Shown piece after piece: positions 36,491 to 46,738 of a stretch of 64,000 nt of DNA. The notes under the pieces are model-generated. The model had not been told where the DNA came from, made no database searches, and saw nothing but the letters and a program-made list of their open reading frames with translations. The position numbers were made by a program, and so were the translations under genes. Within the stretch, counting starts at the first letter, position 1. Every line of letters begins with the position of its first letter. Origin of the DNA: Pseudomonas prosekii (GTDB lineage Bacteria; Pseudomonadota; Gammaproteobacteria; Pseudomonadales; Pseudomonadaceae); assembly GCF_900105155.1 (NCBI RefSeq), contig NZ_LT629762.1, positions 3,532,501-3,596,500 of the forward strand, written 5' to 3'.

Positions 36491-37945
36491 ATGAGCCAAA
36501 ATAAAACGCTGACCACCGCCAGTGGCGCGCCCGTCGCCGATAACCAGAATTCCCGCTCCGCCGGCCCGCGTGGCCCGCTGCTCCTCGACGATTTCCACCT
36601 GCTCGAGAAGCTGGCTCACTTCAATCGTGAAAATATTCCGGAACGCCGCGTCCACGCCAAGGGCTCAGGCGCTTACGGTACTTTCACCGTAACCCGCGAC
36701 ATTACTCAGTACACCAGCGCCAAGTTGTTCGAATCCGTTGGTAAGCAAACACCTACCTTCCTGCGATTCTCCACCGTCGGTGGCGAGCGCGGTTCGGCTG
36801 ATACCGAGCGCGATCCACGTGGCTTCGCCCTGAAGTTCTACACCGAAGAAGGCAACTGGGACATTGTTGGTAACAACACGCCGGTGTTCTTCATTCGCGA
36901 CCCGCTGAAATTCCCCGACTTTATCCACACACAGAAGCGCCTGCCGCAAAGCAACCTGAAAAGTGCGCAGATGATGTGGGACTTCTGGTCGCATTCCCCA
37001 GAGGCGCTGCACCAGGTCACGATCCTGTTTTCGGATCGCGGCATCCCTGACGGCTACCGGCACATGCACGGCTTCGGCAGCCACACCTACAGCCTGATCA
37101 GCGCGACGGGCGAGCGTCACTGGGTGAAATGGCACTACAAGACCCAGCAAGGGATCAAGAACCTGGCGCCGGCAGAAGCTGCTCGCTTGGCCGGGACCGA
37201 TCCGGACTACGCGCAGCGCGACCTGTTTGGTGCGATCGAACGCGGTGATTTCCCGAAATGGCGGGTCTGCATCCAGATCATGACCGAGGCTCAGGCTGCA
37301 GCGCATTACGAGAACCCGTTCGATGTGACCAAGACCTGGTCGCAGAAGGAATTCCCGCTGATTGAAGTGGGTGAACTGGAACTCAACCGTAATCCGCAGA
37401 ACTACTTTGCCGAAGTCGAGCAAGCCGCGTTCGGCCCGAGCAACATGGTTCCGGGTGTTGGCCTGTCTCCGGATCGCATGTTGCAGGGACGGGTATTTGC
37501 TTACGCCGATGCGCACCGCTATCGCGTTGGCACCAATCACCAGCAACTGCCGGTGAATGCGCCGCGCAACCCGGTCAACACCTATCAGCGCGATGGTTCG
37601 ATGGCGTTCGGCAGCAACGGCGGTGCAGCGCCAAACTACGAGCCGAACAGCTACATCGAATCGCCAAAACAAGCGCCGCGTTACGCCGAACCGGCGTTGG
37701 CCTTGAGTGGTGCGGCTGATCGCTACGATCACCGCGAAGATACCGATTACTACAGCCACGCCGGTGCGCTGTTCCGGTTGATGAATGATGAGCAAAGAAC
37801 TCTGCTCATCAACAACATCGCCGGTGCAATGGCTGGCGTTACGCCGGACGTGATTGATCGTCAACTGCAGCATTTCTACCGCGCCGACCCGGCGTATGGA
37901 GAAGCAATCGCGAAGGCGTTGGGCGTACAGCTTAACGAAGTCTAA
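36491..37945 (+). CDS. katA: Monofunctional heme catalase KatA
   Basis: 484 residues, small-subunit (clade 3) catalase that breaks down hydrogen peroxide. The distal His55 lies in [13 protein letters not shown]; the Asn is in GNNTPVFF; the proximal heme tyrosine lies in [14 protein letters not shown]. No signal peptide, so cytoplasmic. It follows rplQ and precedes the ferritin gene, the same order as P. aeruginosa katA-bfrA. Regulation by OxyR is expected from relatives but no site was confirmed. Confidence 0.97.
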   Translation: MSQNKTLTTASGAPVADNQNSRSAGPRGPLLLDDFHLLEKLAHFNRENIPERRVHAKGSGAYGTFTVTRDITQYTSAKLFESVGKQTPTFLRFSTVGGERGSADTERDPRGFALKFYTEEGNWDIVGNNTPVFFIRDPLKFPDFIHTQKRLPQSNLKSAQMMWDFWSHSPEALHQVTILFSDRGIPDGYRHMHGFGSHTYSLISATGERHWVKWHYKTQQGIKNLAPAEAARLAGTDPDYAQRDLFGAIERGDFPKWRVCIQIMTEAQAAAHYENPFDVTKTWSQKEFPLIEVGELELNRNPQNYFAEVEQAAFGPSNMVPGVGLSPDRMLQGRVFAYADAHRYRVGTNHQQLPVNAPRNPVNTYQRDGSMAFGSNGGAAPNYEPNSYIESPKQAPRYAEPALALSGAADRYDHREDTDYYSHAGALFRLMNDEQRTLLINNIAGAMAGVTPDVIDRQLQHFYRADPAYGEAIAKALGVQLNEV

Positions 37946-37956
37946 ACGAGAAGCAG

Positions 37957-37984
37957 AACCGCCCTCATTTGGGCGGTTTTTGCG
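37957..37984 (+). terminator. Terminator after katA
   Basis: Stem aaccgccc / gggcggtt with loop tcattt and a T tail. It separates katA from the ferritin gene. Confidence 0.9.
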
Positions 37985-38094
37985 TTTTTTAAGCCACTTT
38001 TCTCTGAATATCTTCGCTTTTATCGCGCGTGCAGGGTGACCAATCAGTCCGGTTGGTTCAAACTACAGACTTTCAAGCAGGGAGATGTAGGGCG

Positions 38095-38559
38095 ATGCAA
38101 GGCCACCCAGACGTAATCGATTACCTCAACACGTTGCTGACCGGCGAACTGGCCGCGCGTGACCAATATTTCGTTCACTCGCGGATGTATGAGGACTGGG
38201 GTTTCACCGAGCTCTACGTACGTATCAACCACGAGATGGAAGAAGAGGCGCAGCACGCTGACGCCTTGATGCGCCGCATCCTGATGCTCGAAGGCACGCC
38301 GCGCATGCGTCCTGACGACCTCGATGTCGGCACCACGGTGCCGGAAATGCTGGCTGCCGACCTGCGACTGGAATACAAAGTCCGCGCCGCACTCTGCAAA
38401 GGCATCGAGCTTTGCGAGTTGCACAAAGACTACGTCAGCCGCGAGATCCTGCGCGTTCAGCTGAACGACACTGAAGAAGATCACACCTACTGGCTGGAGA
38501 AGCAGTTGGGCCTGATCAAGCTGATCGGTCTGGAGAACTACCTGCAATCGCAGTTCTGA
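38095..38559 (+). CDS. ftnA: Ferritin of the bacterioferritin family lacking the heme-ligand methionine (FtnA; bfrA in older annotation)
   Basis: 154 residues, four-helix iron-storage protein that assembles as a 24-mer. The ferroxidase ligands Glu18, Glu51 and His54 are in place, and the later Glu and His of TEEDHTYW fit the second half-site. Residue 52, which is the heme-binding Met in true bacterioferritin, is Ala (EEEAQHAD). The P. aeruginosa homologue next to katA is now regarded as a heme-free FtnA. The ATG at 38095 follows an aggGcG-like site; the in-frame stretch upstream is not conserved. It likely supplies iron handling beside heme-dependent KatA. Confidence 0.93.
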   Translation: MQGHPDVIDYLNTLLTGELAARDQYFVHSRMYEDWGFTELYVRINHEMEEEAQHADALMRRILMLEGTPRMRPDDLDVGTTVPEMLAADLRLEYKVRAALCKGIELCELHKDYVSREILRVQLNDTEEDHTYWLEKQLGLIKLIGLENYLQSQF

Positions 38560-38596
38560 TCCCCGATACCACAGCAGTAATAAAACACCCGCATAC

Positions 38597-38636
38597 AAAA
38601 AAGCCCCTGGCACTGATGAAGTGACAGGGGCTTTTT
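38597..38636. terminator. Bidirectional terminator between ferritin and uvrA
   Basis: Stem aaaagcccctg..cact / agtg..caggggcttttt with A and T runs on the two sides, between convergent genes. Confidence 0.9.
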
Positions 38637-38648
38637 CGTGGGCCTGAT

Positions 38649-41483
38649 TCAGGCCTTGTCGCGAGCCAGCAGCGGCTTGAGGTAGAAGCCGGTGTGAGAC
38701 TGCTTCATCTCCGAGACTTCTTCCGGCGTACCGACGGCAATGATCTGCCCGCCTTTCGAACCACCTTCCGGGCCAAGGTCCACCAACCAGTCGGCGGTCT
38801 TGATAACGTCCAGGTTGTGCTCGATCACCACCACAGTGTTGCCGTGGTCGCGTAGTCGATGCAGGACGTCGAGCAATTGCTGAATATCGGCGAAGTGCAA
38901 ACCAGTGGTTGGCTCATCGAGGATGTACAGCGTCTTGCCGGTATCGCGCTTGGACAGCTCACGGGACAGTTTCACCCGTTGCGCCTCGCCGCCGGACAAG
39001 GTGGTCGCCGATTGCCCGAGTTTGATGTACGACAGGCCGACGTCCATCAGCGTCTGTAGCTTGCGCGCCAGTGCCGGGACCGCATCGAAGAACACCCGTG
39101 CTTCCTCGATAGTCATCTCGAGGGTTTCGTGGATGTTCTTGCCCTTGTACTTGATCTCGAGCGTTTCGCGGTTGTAGCGCTTGCTCTTGCAGACGTCGCA
39201 CGGCACATAGATGTCCGGCAAAAAGTGCATTTCAACCTTGATCAGGCCATCGCCCTGGCAGGCTTCACAGCGTCCGCCCTTGACGTTGAAGGAGAAACGC
39301 CCCGGGCCATAACCGCGCGACCGCGACTCAGGCACGCCGGCGAACAGTTCGCGGATCGGCGTGAACAAACCGGTGTAGGTCGCCGGGTTGGAACGCGGCG
39401 TCCGACCGATCGGGCTCTGGTCGATGTCGACAACCTTGTCCAGATGCTCCAGGCCCTTGATGCTGTCATGCGCGGCGGCTTCGAGGGTGGTTGCACCGTT
39501 GAGTGCAGTAGCGCTCAGCGGGAACAGGGTGTTGTTGATCAGCGTCGATTTGCCCGAACCGGAAACGCCGGTCACGCAGGTCAGCAGCCCGATCGGAATA
39601 TCCAGATCGACATTGCGCAAGTTGTTGCCGCGAGCGCCCTTGAGCGACAGCGACAGTTTTTTGTTACGCGGTGTGCGCTTGGCCGGGACAGCAATCTTCA
39701 CCCGGCCCGACAAATATTTGCCGGTCAACGAGTCCGGGTGCGCCATGACCTCGGCCGGTGTGCCTTCGGCGACGATGTGGCCGCCGTGGACGCCTGCGCC
39801 CGGGCCGATGTCCACGACATAATCGGCAAGGCGAATGGCATCTTCGTCATGCTCGACCACGATCACCGTGTTACCGATGTCGCGCAAATGCTTGAGCGTG
39901 CCGAGCAGCCGGTCGTTGTCGCGTTGATGCAGACCAATCGACGGTTCGTCGAGGATGTACAAAACCCCAACCAGACCGGCGCCGATCTGGCTGGCCAGAC
40001 GAATTCGCTGCGCTTCACCGCCGGACAAGGTGTCCGCACTGCGATCAAGCGACAGATAATCCAGACCGACGTTAACCAGGAACTGCAGGCGCTCGCGGAT
40101 TTCCTTGAGAATCTTGTCGGCAATTTCGCCGCGACGGCCAGTCAGCTTCAATACACCGAAGTACTCACAGGCATCGCCGATCGGCAGATTGGTCACCGCC
40201 GGCAAGGTCTTCTCGCCAACCCACACGTGCCGCGCTTCACGACGCAGACGCGTGCCACGGCAATCCGGGCAAGGCTGGGTGCTGAGGAACTTGGCCAGCT
40301 CTTCACGCACCGAGGCGGACTCGGTTTCGCGATAACGACGTTCCAGGTTCGGCACGATGCCTTCGAACGGGTGCGAGCGTTTGACGATGTCGCCACGGTC
40401 GTTCAGGTATTTGAAGTCGACGTTTTGCGAACCGCTGCCGTGCAGGATGAATTTCTGCTGGTCGGCCGGCAGTTCGTTGAACGGCACTTCAAGACTGAAC
40501 TTGTAATGGGACGCCAACGACCCGAGCATCTGAAAGTAATAGACGTTACGCCTGTCCCAGCCGCGTATCGCGCCCTCGGCAAGGGTCAGTTCGCCATTGA
40601 CCAGGCGCTTGATGTCGAAGAACTGCTTCACGCCCAGGCCATCGCACGTCGGGCAGGCACCGGCCGGGTTGTTGAAGGAAAACAGCTTCGGTTCCAGTTC
40701 GCTGATCGCGTGACCGCAAATCGGGCAAGCGAAGCGCGCGGAGAAAATGATCTCTTCGCCGGGCTCGTCGTCCATCGGCGCAACCAGCGCGATGCCGTCC
40801 GCCAGCTTCAGCGCCGTCTCGAAGGATTCGGCGAGGCGCTGCTGCAGATCGGCGCGGACCTTGAAGCGGTCGACCACAACATCAATCGAATGCTTCTTCT
40901 GTTTATCCAGCTTCGGCAACTCGTCCAGCTCGCACAGCCGGCCGTTGACCCGCGCGCGCACAAAACCCTGGGCGCGCAGTTCTTCGAAGACTGACAGATG
41001 CTCGCCTTTACGCTCGCGAATCACCGGCGCCAGCAACATCAATTTGCTGCCTTCGGGCTGCGCGAGGACCAGGTCGACCATCTGGCTGACGGTCTGCGCT
41101 TCCAGCGGAATATCGTGGTCCGGGCAACGCGGAATACCGACGCGGGCATACAGCAAGCGCAGGTAATCGTAGATTTCGGTGATGGTGCCGACTGTCGAGC
41201 GCGGGTTATGCGAAGTCGACTTCTGTTCGATGGAAATCGCCGGCGACAAACCTTCAATGGTGTCGACGTCAGGTTTTTCCATCATCGACAGGAACTGCCG
41301 GGCGTAGGCCGACAGCGATTCGACGTAGCGGCGCTGGCCTTCAGCGTACAACGTGTCAAATGCCAGGGACGACTTGCCGGATCCGGACAGGCCGGTGATG
41401 ACGATCAGTTTGTCCCGTGGCAGGGTCAGGTCGATGTTCTTCAGGTTGTGGGTTCGGGCCCCACGAATCAGGATCTTGTCCAA
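38649..41483 (-). CDS. uvrA: Excinuclease ABC subunit A
   Basis: 944 residues, damage-recognition ATPase of nucleotide excision repair, acting as a dimer with UvrB. The first Walker A is GLSGSGKS (Lys37); the second is [13 protein letters not shown]. Two ABC signatures ([12 protein letters not shown] and [12 protein letters not shown]) and zinc sites (CPICGH...CPTCDG and CEACQGDG...[10 protein letters not shown]) are intact. TTG at 41483 is the start because it gives [19 protein letters not shown], the Pseudomonas N-terminus; the longer frame upstream is not conserved. It is divergent from the MFS gene. Confidence 0.97.
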   Translation of the reverse strand: MDKILIRGARTHNLKNIDLTLPRDKLIVITGLSGSGKSSLAFDTLYAEGQRRYVESLSAYARQFLSMMEKPDVDTIEGLSPAISIEQKSTSHNPRSTVGTITEIYDYLRLLYARVGIPRCPDHDIPLEAQTVSQMVDLVLAQPEGSKLMLLAPVIRERKGEHLSVFEELRAQGFVRARVNGRLCELDELPKLDKQKKHSIDVVVDRFKVRADLQQRLAESFETALKLADGIALVAPMDDEPGEEIIFSARFACPICGHAISELEPKLFSFNNPAGACPTCDGLGVKQFFDIKRLVNGELTLAEGAIRGWDRRNVYYFQMLGSLASHYKFSLEVPFNELPADQQKFILHGSGSQNVDFKYLNDRGDIVKRSHPFEGIVPNLERRYRETESASVREELAKFLSTQPCPDCRGTRLRREARHVWVGEKTLPAVTNLPIGDACEYFGVLKLTGRRGEIADKILKEIRERLQFLVNVGLDYLSLDRSADTLSGGEAQRIRLASQIGAGLVGVLYILDEPSIGLHQRDNDRLLGTLKHLRDIGNTVIVVEHDEDAIRLADYVVDIGPGAGVHGGHIVAEGTPAEVMAHPDSLTGKYLSGRVKIAVPAKRTPRNKKLSLSLKGARGNNLRNVDLDIPIGLLTCVTGVSGSGKSTLINNTLFPLSATALNGATTLEAAAHDSIKGLEHLDKVVDIDQSPIGRTPRSNPATYTGLFTPIRELFAGVPESRSRGYGPGRFSFNVKGGRCEACQGDGLIKVEMHFLPDIYVPCDVCKSKRYNRETLEIKYKGKNIHETLEMTIEEARVFFDAVPALARKLQTLMDVGLSYIKLGQSATTLSGGEAQRVKLSRELSKRDTGKTLYILDEPTTGLHFADIQQLLDVLHRLRDHGNTVVVIEHNLDVIKTADWLVDLGPEGGSKGGQIIAVGTPEEVSEMKQSHTGFYLKPLLARDKA

Positions 41484-41674
41484 AGTGGCCTCGCTTGGCG
41501 GGCGTCGAAAACGTAGGAGTATACGGCCAAATACTGGATGGATGCACACTATCAAATCGGGGCAACGCAGGCTTACATGAAGACTGCGTCATCTATGCGC
41601 GTCATAGCGTCGCGATATACCCCGTCAATCGATGGGACTGGTAGAATCGCCGCCGGTTCACATGAGGTTTTTCC

Positions 41675-43072
41675 ATGCACGATCCCCACAGCGAACGCAT
41701 GAGTGGCAGTGAGACCCGCGCAGCCAGCGGTCTGGCCCTGGTGTTCGCCTTCCGTATGCTTGGCATGTTCATGGTGTTGCCGGTTTTGGCGACCTATGGG
41801 ATGGATCTGGCGGGAGCGACCCCGGCCCTTATCGGGCTGGCGATTGGCGCTTACGGCCTGACCCAGGCGCTGTTTCAGATTCCGTTCGGGTTCATTTCCG
41901 ACCGCATTGGCCGGCGCCCGGTGATTTATCTGGGGCTGATTGTCTTTGCGTTGGGCAGTGTGCTGGCGGCGAACGCCGATTCGATCTGGGGCGTCATCGC
42001 CGGGCGAATCCTGCAGGGCGCCGGGGCGATTTCTGCGGCGGTCATGGCGTTGCTGTCAGACCTGACCCGCGAACAGCATCGGACCAAAGCCATGGCCATG
42101 ATCGGCATGACCATCGGTCTGTCGTTCGCTGTCGCCATGGTCGTCGGCCCGTTGCTGACCAGTGCTTTCGGCTTGTCCGGGCTGTTCTACGCCACGGGTG
42201 GCATGGCACTGCTCGGTATCGTCATCGTGATGTTCATGGTGCCGCGCGCCACCGGGCCGTTGCAGCATCGAGAGTCCGGCGTCGCGCGCCAGGCGCTGAT
42301 CCCGACACTCAAGCATCCCGACCTGCTGCGCCTGGACCTGGGCATTTTTGTGTTACATGCGATGTTGATGTCGAGCTTCGTCGCATTGCCCCTGGCCCTG
42401 GTCGAAAAAGCCGGGCTGCCCAAGGAGCAGCACTGGTGGGTGTACCTGACCGCGCTGCTGATTTCTTTCTTCGCCATGATCCCGTTCATCATCTATGGCG
42501 AGAAGAAACGCAAAATGAAACGAGTTTTATTGGGCGCCGTCGCGACGCTGATGCTCACTGAGCTATTCTTCTGGCAGTTCGGTGACAGCTTGCGGGCTCT
42601 GGTGATCGGGACGGTGGTGTTCTTCACCGCGTTCAACTTGCTCGAAGCTTCATTGCCATCACTGATCAGCAAGGTTTCACCAGCAGGCGGCAAAGGCACG
42701 GCAATGGGGGTCTATTCCACCAGCCAGTTCCTCGGTTCGGCGCTGGGTGGCATCCTCGGCGGCTGGCTTTTCCAGCATGGCGGTTTGTCGGTTGTGTTCC
42801 TTGGATGCGCCGGCCTGGCTGCACTTTGGCTGGTCTTTGCTGTTACCATGCGCGAACCTCCTTACGTCACAAGCCTGCGCTTGCCGTTGTCTCCCGAGGC
42901 AATCCGCGAAGCGGGTCTGGTCGAGCGCCTCAAGGCTGTCGTAGGGGTAACAGATGCAGTGGTCGTTGCTGATGAAGCGGCGATTTACATCAAATTGGAC
43001 ACAGAACTATTGGATCGCACGACCCTTGAGCGCCTGGTGAACAACCCGGCCGAGGCAGCGTGCGTAGCCTAG
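41675..43072 (+). CDS. MFS transporter of the YajR type with C-terminal ferredoxin-like domain
   Basis: 465 residues, 12 predicted transmembrane helices. MFS motif A is at the second loop (FISDRIGRRPVIY). After the last helix, residues about 395-460 form a soluble beta-alpha-beta domain (RLKAVVGVTDAVVVADEAAIYIKLD) like the YAM domain of E. coli YajR. Substrate unknown; proton-driven export is likely from the family. It lies ten bases upstream of ssb and may be co-transcribed with it. The order uvrA-MFS-ssb is conserved in Pseudomonas. Confidence 0.9.
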   Translation: MHDPHSERMSGSETRAASGLALVFAFRMLGMFMVLPVLATYGMDLAGATPALIGLAIGAYGLTQALFQIPFGFISDRIGRRPVIYLGLIVFALGSVLAANADSIWGVIAGRILQGAGAISAAVMALLSDLTREQHRTKAMAMIGMTIGLSFAVAMVVGPLLTSAFGLSGLFYATGGMALLGIVIVMFMVPRATGPLQHRESGVARQALIPTLKHPDLLRLDLGIFVLHAMLMSSFVALPLALVEKAGLPKEQHWWVYLTALLISFFAMIPFIIYGEKKRKMKRVLLGAVATLMLTELFFWQFGDSLRALVIGTVVFFTAFNLLEASLPSLISKVSPAGGKGTAMGVYSTSQFLGSALGGILGGWLFQHGGLSVVFLGCAGLAALWLVFAVTMREPPYVTSLRLPLSPEAIREAGLVERLKAVVGVTDAVVVADEAAIYIKLDTELLDRTTLERLVNNPAEAACVA

Positions 43073-43081
43073 GAGAACGTT

Positions 43082-43615
43082 ATGGCCCGTGGGGTTAACA
43101 AAGTCATATTGGTCGGTACTTGCGGCCAGGATCCCGAAGTTCGCTACTTGCCTAACGGTAACGCCGTGACCAACCTGAGTCTGGCGACCAGCGAACAGTG
43201 GACCGACAAGCAAACCGGTCAGAAGGTCGAGAAGACCGAATGGCACCGTGTGTCGATGTTCGGCAAGGTTGCGGAAATCGCCGGCGAATACCTGCGTAAA
43301 GGTTCGCAGGTCTACATCGAAGGCAAACTGCAAACCCGCGAGTGGGAAAAAGACGGTATCAAGCGTTACACCACTGAAATCGTGGTCGACATGCAAGGCA
43401 CCATGCAACTGCTCGGCGGCCGTCCACAACAGGGCGACCAGCAGCAGGGCGGCGGCAACAACTACCAGCAGTCCGCGCCGGCACCACGCCAGCAACAGGC
43501 TCCGCGTCCGCAGCAGCAATCCGCTCCGCAACAGCGCCAGGCACCTGCTCCACAGCAGGCCGCTCCGCAACCGGCTCCGGATTTCGACAGCTTTGATGAC
43601 GATATCCCGTTCTGA
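43082..43615 (+). CDS. ssb: Single-stranded DNA-binding protein
   Basis: 177 residues. The OB fold is residues 1-110 ([26 protein letters not shown]). A linker rich in Gln, Pro and Ala covers about 118-165. The acidic tip [11 protein letters not shown] recruits repair and replication partners. RBS taggagaacgtt is good. Divergent or adjacent uvrA placement is the classical repair pairing. Confidence 0.98.
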   Translation: MARGVNKVILVGTCGQDPEVRYLPNGNAVTNLSLATSEQWTDKQTGQKVEKTEWHRVSMFGKVAEIAGEYLRKGSQVYIEGKLQTREWEKDGIKRYTTEIVVDMQGTMQLLGGRPQQGDQQQGGGNNYQQSAPAPRQQQAPRPQQQSAPQQRQAPAPQQAAPQPAPDFDSFDDDIPF

Positions 43616-43644
43616 TCTGTAGCTCTTTTTCAGACCCGCAAGAC

Positions 43645-43679
43645 AAAAAAAAGCGAAGCTATCTGGCTTCGCTTTTTTT
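43645..43679. terminator. Bidirectional terminator between ssb and the YcaO gene
   Basis: Stem aagcgaagc / gcttcgctt with loop tatctg, flanked by an A run on the left and T run on the right. It sits between convergent genes. Confidence 0.93.
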
Positions 43680-43696
43680 ATGGGCGTTATTCAGCT

Positions 43697-45895
43697 TTAT
43701 GAAACCGTCACATTCGTCCGTGCCGAGTGCAATTTCTTGTAGCTGTCGATCAGCCGCAGATGCCGGTCGAGTCCTTCGAGTTTCATGCTGGTCGGCGTCA
43801 AGCCGTGGAAGCGCACGCTACCGTCCACCGAGCCGATAGCGGCATCGGTTCGCTCGTTGCCGAACATCCGGCGGAAGTTGGCTTCGTAGTCTTCCAGTTC
43901 GAGGTCTTCGTCCAGTTTCATTTCCAGCACCACGTTGACCGCCTGGTAGAACAAGCCGCGCTCAACTGTGTTGTCGTTGTACTGCAGGAACATTTCCACC
44001 GCTTCCTTCGCTTCTTCATATTGCTGCAGGGCGAGGTAAATCAGCAGTTTCAATTCCAGAATGGTCAGCTGACCCCACGCCGTGTTGTCGTCGAATTCAA
44101 TGCCGATCAGCGAAGTAATGTCGGTGTAGTCGTCCAGTTCGCTTTCGACCAGGCGCTCGACCAGCGATTGCAGTTCTTCTTCGTCGAGACGATGCAAGTT
44201 GAGAATGTCGGCGCGGAAGAACAACGCTTTGTTGGTGTTATCCCAGATCAGATCGTCGGCAGGATAGATTTCCGAATAGTCCGGCACGAGGATGCGGCAA
44301 GCCTTCGCGCCGATGTGCTCGTAAACCGCCATGTACACTTCTTTGCCCATGTCTTTGAGAATGCCGAACAAGGTTGCGGCTTCTTCGGCATTCGAGTTTT
44401 CACCCTGGCCGGAGAAGTCCCACTCGACGAAGTCGTAATCCGACTTGGAACTGAAGAAACGCCACGAGACCACGCCGCTCGAGTCGATGAAGTGCTCGAC
44501 GAAGTTGTTCGGCTCGGTCACCGCGTGGCCTTCAAAGGTCGGCTGCGGCAAGTCGTTGAGGCCTTCGAAGCTGCGGCCCTGGAGCAGTTCGGTGAGGCTG
44601 CGTTCCAGCGCCACTTCCAGGCTCGGATGCGCGCCGAACGAGGCGAACACGCCGCCAGTGCGCGGGTTCATCAAGGTCACGCACATCACCGGGAATTCGC
44701 CGCCCAGCGACGCATCCTTGACCAGTACCGGGAAGCCTTGTGCTTCCAGCGCCTCAATTCCGGCGAGAATCCCCGGGTATTTGGCCAACACCTCGGCCGG
44801 GACGTCCGGCAGGGCAAATTCGCCTTCGATGATTTCGCGTTTCACCGCGCGCTCGAAAATCTCCGACAAGCATTGCACCTGAGCTTCTTCCAAAGTGTTG
44901 CCGGCGCTCATGCCGTTGCTGAGGAACAGGTTTTCGATCAGGTTGGACGGGAAATACACCACTTCGCCGTCCGACTGGCGCACGTAGGGCAGCGAGCAGA
45001 TGCCGCGTTCTTCATTGCCCGAGTTGGTGTCGATCAGGTGCGAGCCGCGCAGTTCGCCGTCGCGGTTGTAAATCTTCAGGCAGTGCGCGTCGAGGATTTC
45101 CGTCGGCAATGCGTCTTTACGGCCAGGCTTGAACCAGCGTTCGTCCGGGTAATGCACAAACGGCGCATTGGCGATGTCTTCGCCCCAGAACTGATCGTTG
45201 TAGAAGAAATTGCAGTTGAGGCGCTCGATGAACTCGCCCAGCGCCGAGGCCAATGCGCCTTCTTTGGTCGCGCCTTTGCCGTTGGTGAAACACATCGGCG
45301 AGTGCACGTCGCGGATGTGCAGCGACCAGACGTTGGGCACGATATTGCGCCACGAGGCGATTTCGATCTTCATGCCCAGGTCCGCCAGAATCGCCGACAT
45401 GTTGGCGATGGTCTGCTCCAGCGGCAGGTCTTTGCCGGCGATGAAAGTGTGCGCCGTTGAACTGGACGCCGGCATCAACAACGCCTGGGCATCGGCGTCG
45501 AGGTTTTCCACTTCTTCGATGACAAACTCAGGCCCGGCTTGCACCACTTTCTTTACGGTGCAGCGATCGATCGAACGCAGGATGCCTTGGCGATCCTTGT
45601 CGGAAATGTCCGCAGGCAACTCGACCTGAATCTTGAAAATCTGGTTGTAGCGGTTTTCCGGATCAACAATGTTGTTCTGCGACAGGCGAATGTTGTCGGT
45701 GGGAATGCTGCGAGTGTCGCAGTACAGCTTGACGAAATACGCCGCACACAGCGCCGATGAGGCCAGGAAATAATCGAACGGGCCTGGCGCCGAGCCATCG
45801 CCCTTGTAGCGGATTGGTTGATCGGCCACCACCGTGAAGTCATCGAACTTTGCTTCAAGCCGAAGGTTGTCGAGAAAGTTGACCTTGATTTCCAT
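43697..45895 (-). CDS. OsmC-YcaO fusion protein
   Basis: 732 residues. Residues 1-145 are an OsmC-like domain. Cys50 (SSALCAAY) and Cys112 (DRCTVKK) match the paired cysteines of OsmC peroxidases. Residues about 150-732 match the length (about 586) and layout of E. coli YcaO: the ATP-binding core GKGATKEGALASALGEFIERL near 206-226, then a helical C-terminal part. YcaO proteins activate amide backbones with ATP; E. coli YcaO is linked to RimO-dependent S12 thiomethylation. No thiopeptide or azoline biosynthesis genes are adjacent, so a housekeeping YcaO role is likely. No clear Shine-Dalgarno precedes the ATG. Confidence 0.88.
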   Translation of the reverse strand: MEIKVNFLDNLRLEAKFDDFTVVADQPIRYKGDGSAPGPFDYFLASSALCAAYFVKLYCDTRSIPTDNIRLSQNNIVDPENRYNQIFKIQVELPADISDKDRQGILRSIDRCTVKKVVQAGPEFVIEEVENLDADAQALLMPASSSTAHTFIAGKDLPLEQTIANMSAILADLGMKIEIASWRNIVPNVWSLHIRDVHSPMCFTNGKGATKEGALASALGEFIERLNCNFFYNDQFWGEDIANAPFVHYPDERWFKPGRKDALPTEILDAHCLKIYNRDGELRGSHLIDTNSGNEERGICSLPYVRQSDGEVVYFPSNLIENLFLSNGMSAGNTLEEAQVQCLSEIFERAVKREIIEGEFALPDVPAEVLAKYPGILAGIEALEAQGFPVLVKDASLGGEFPVMCVTLMNPRTGGVFASFGAHPSLEVALERSLTELLQGRSFEGLNDLPQPTFEGHAVTEPNNFVEHFIDSSGVVSWRFFSSKSDYDFVEWDFSGQGENSNAEEAATLFGILKDMGKEVYMAVYEHIGAKACRILVPDYSEIYPADDLIWDNTNKALFFRADILNLHRLDEEELQSLVERLVESELDDYTDITSLIGIEFDDNTAWGQLTILELKLLIYLALQQYEEAKEAVEMFLQYNDNTVERGLFYQAVNVVLEMKLDEDLELEDYEANFRRMFGNERTDAAIGSVDGSVRFHGLTPTSMKLEGLDRHLRLIDSYKKLHSARTNVTVS

Positions 45896-46055
45896 GGGGG
45901 ATTACCAGAATAACGGGATAGACGAAATGGCCGTCATTATCCGGCTTTTCAATCGTATGTCTTGTCGTTGTCTGGTTCTGAGCCTGAATGAAAGCCGTTT
46001 CGTGCAAAAGCCCGATGCACGGCACCGGGCTTTGTTTGTTCAGCGCTGCACCGAC

Positions 46056-46610
46056 TCAGCGCTTGCCGGCGAGAAATTCCTCGGCAGAAACCACGCTCGC
46101 GTAAGCAAAACCCAGCGCCGACATGAACGCCGCGTGAACGTGGGCGGCTGGCACGCTGACGCCGTTGAATTCCAGGTCGCGGGTGGCGCAGGCGTCGTGG
46201 ATGACCGTGACCGTGTAGCCCAAATCGGCGGCGGCGCGGGTGATGCCGTCGATGCACATGTGGCTCATGCTGCCGACCACCACCAGATGCTTGATGCCTT
46301 GCTTATCGAGAATGGCCTGGAGGTCGGTTTCGCGGAACGAGTTGACGAAATGTTTGAGCACCACCGGCTCGTCGGCGCGATTCGTCACTTTGGGATGCAG
46401 CTTCGCGCCTTCGGAATTCGGCGTGAAGAACGGCGCATCGTCGGAGGTGAATTCGTGGCGGATGTGCACCACCGGATCACCGGCCTCGCGGAAGGCGTCG
46501 AGCAGCCGAACCGCGTTGTCCGCTGCCGCCTCGGCGCCGACCAGGGGCCATTTGCCTTGGGGGAAGTAGTCGTTCTGGATATCGACTACGATGAGCGCTT
46601 GCTTGGCCAT
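46056..46610 (-). CDS. Cysteine hydrolase, isochorismatase family
   Basis: 184 residues. The catalytic triad of the family is visible: Asp10 (VVDIQNDY), Lys86 (VLKHFVNSF) and Cys119 (SHMCIDGIT). Members hydrolyse amides or vinyl ethers such as nicotinamide or isochorismate; the substrate here cannot be read. ATG 46610 is preferred over a longer frame whose N-terminus is low in conserved features and overlaps the regulator upstream region. It is divergent from the GlxA-type regulator, which probably controls it. Confidence 0.9.
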   Translation of the reverse strand: MAKQALIVVDIQNDYFPQGKWPLVGAEAAADNAVRLLDAFREAGDPVVHIRHEFTSDDAPFFTPNSEGAKLHPKVTNRADEPVVLKHFVNSFRETDLQAILDKQGIKHLVVVGSMSHMCIDGITRAAADLGYTVTVIHDACATRDLEFNGVSVPAAHVHAAFMSALGFAYASVVSAEEFLAGKR

Positions 46611-46738
46611 GGGTGTGTCCTTGAAGTGGTTGGGTTTGAGATCGGTGGTTGGCTGATCGTTGCTGTGGCGGGGAGTATTGGCGCTGGTCGACGTTTCGGG
46701 GATTGGCCGCACCGACAATTGAAGGGGGAAAACTGACA

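Noticed and set aside
39129..40994. 621-codon + strand frame opposite uvrA
   Set aside because: Shadow of uvrA; no family features, and uvrA itself is complete.
41534..41549. LexA (SOS) box upstream of uvrA: CTG-N10-CAC
   Set aside because: One end is wrong (CAC rather than CAG) and the inner TA-rich bases are missing. No box was found before ssb either.
43727..45460. 577-codon + strand frame opposite the OsmC-YcaO gene
   Set aside because: Shadow of the real gene; low-complexity, no start signals.
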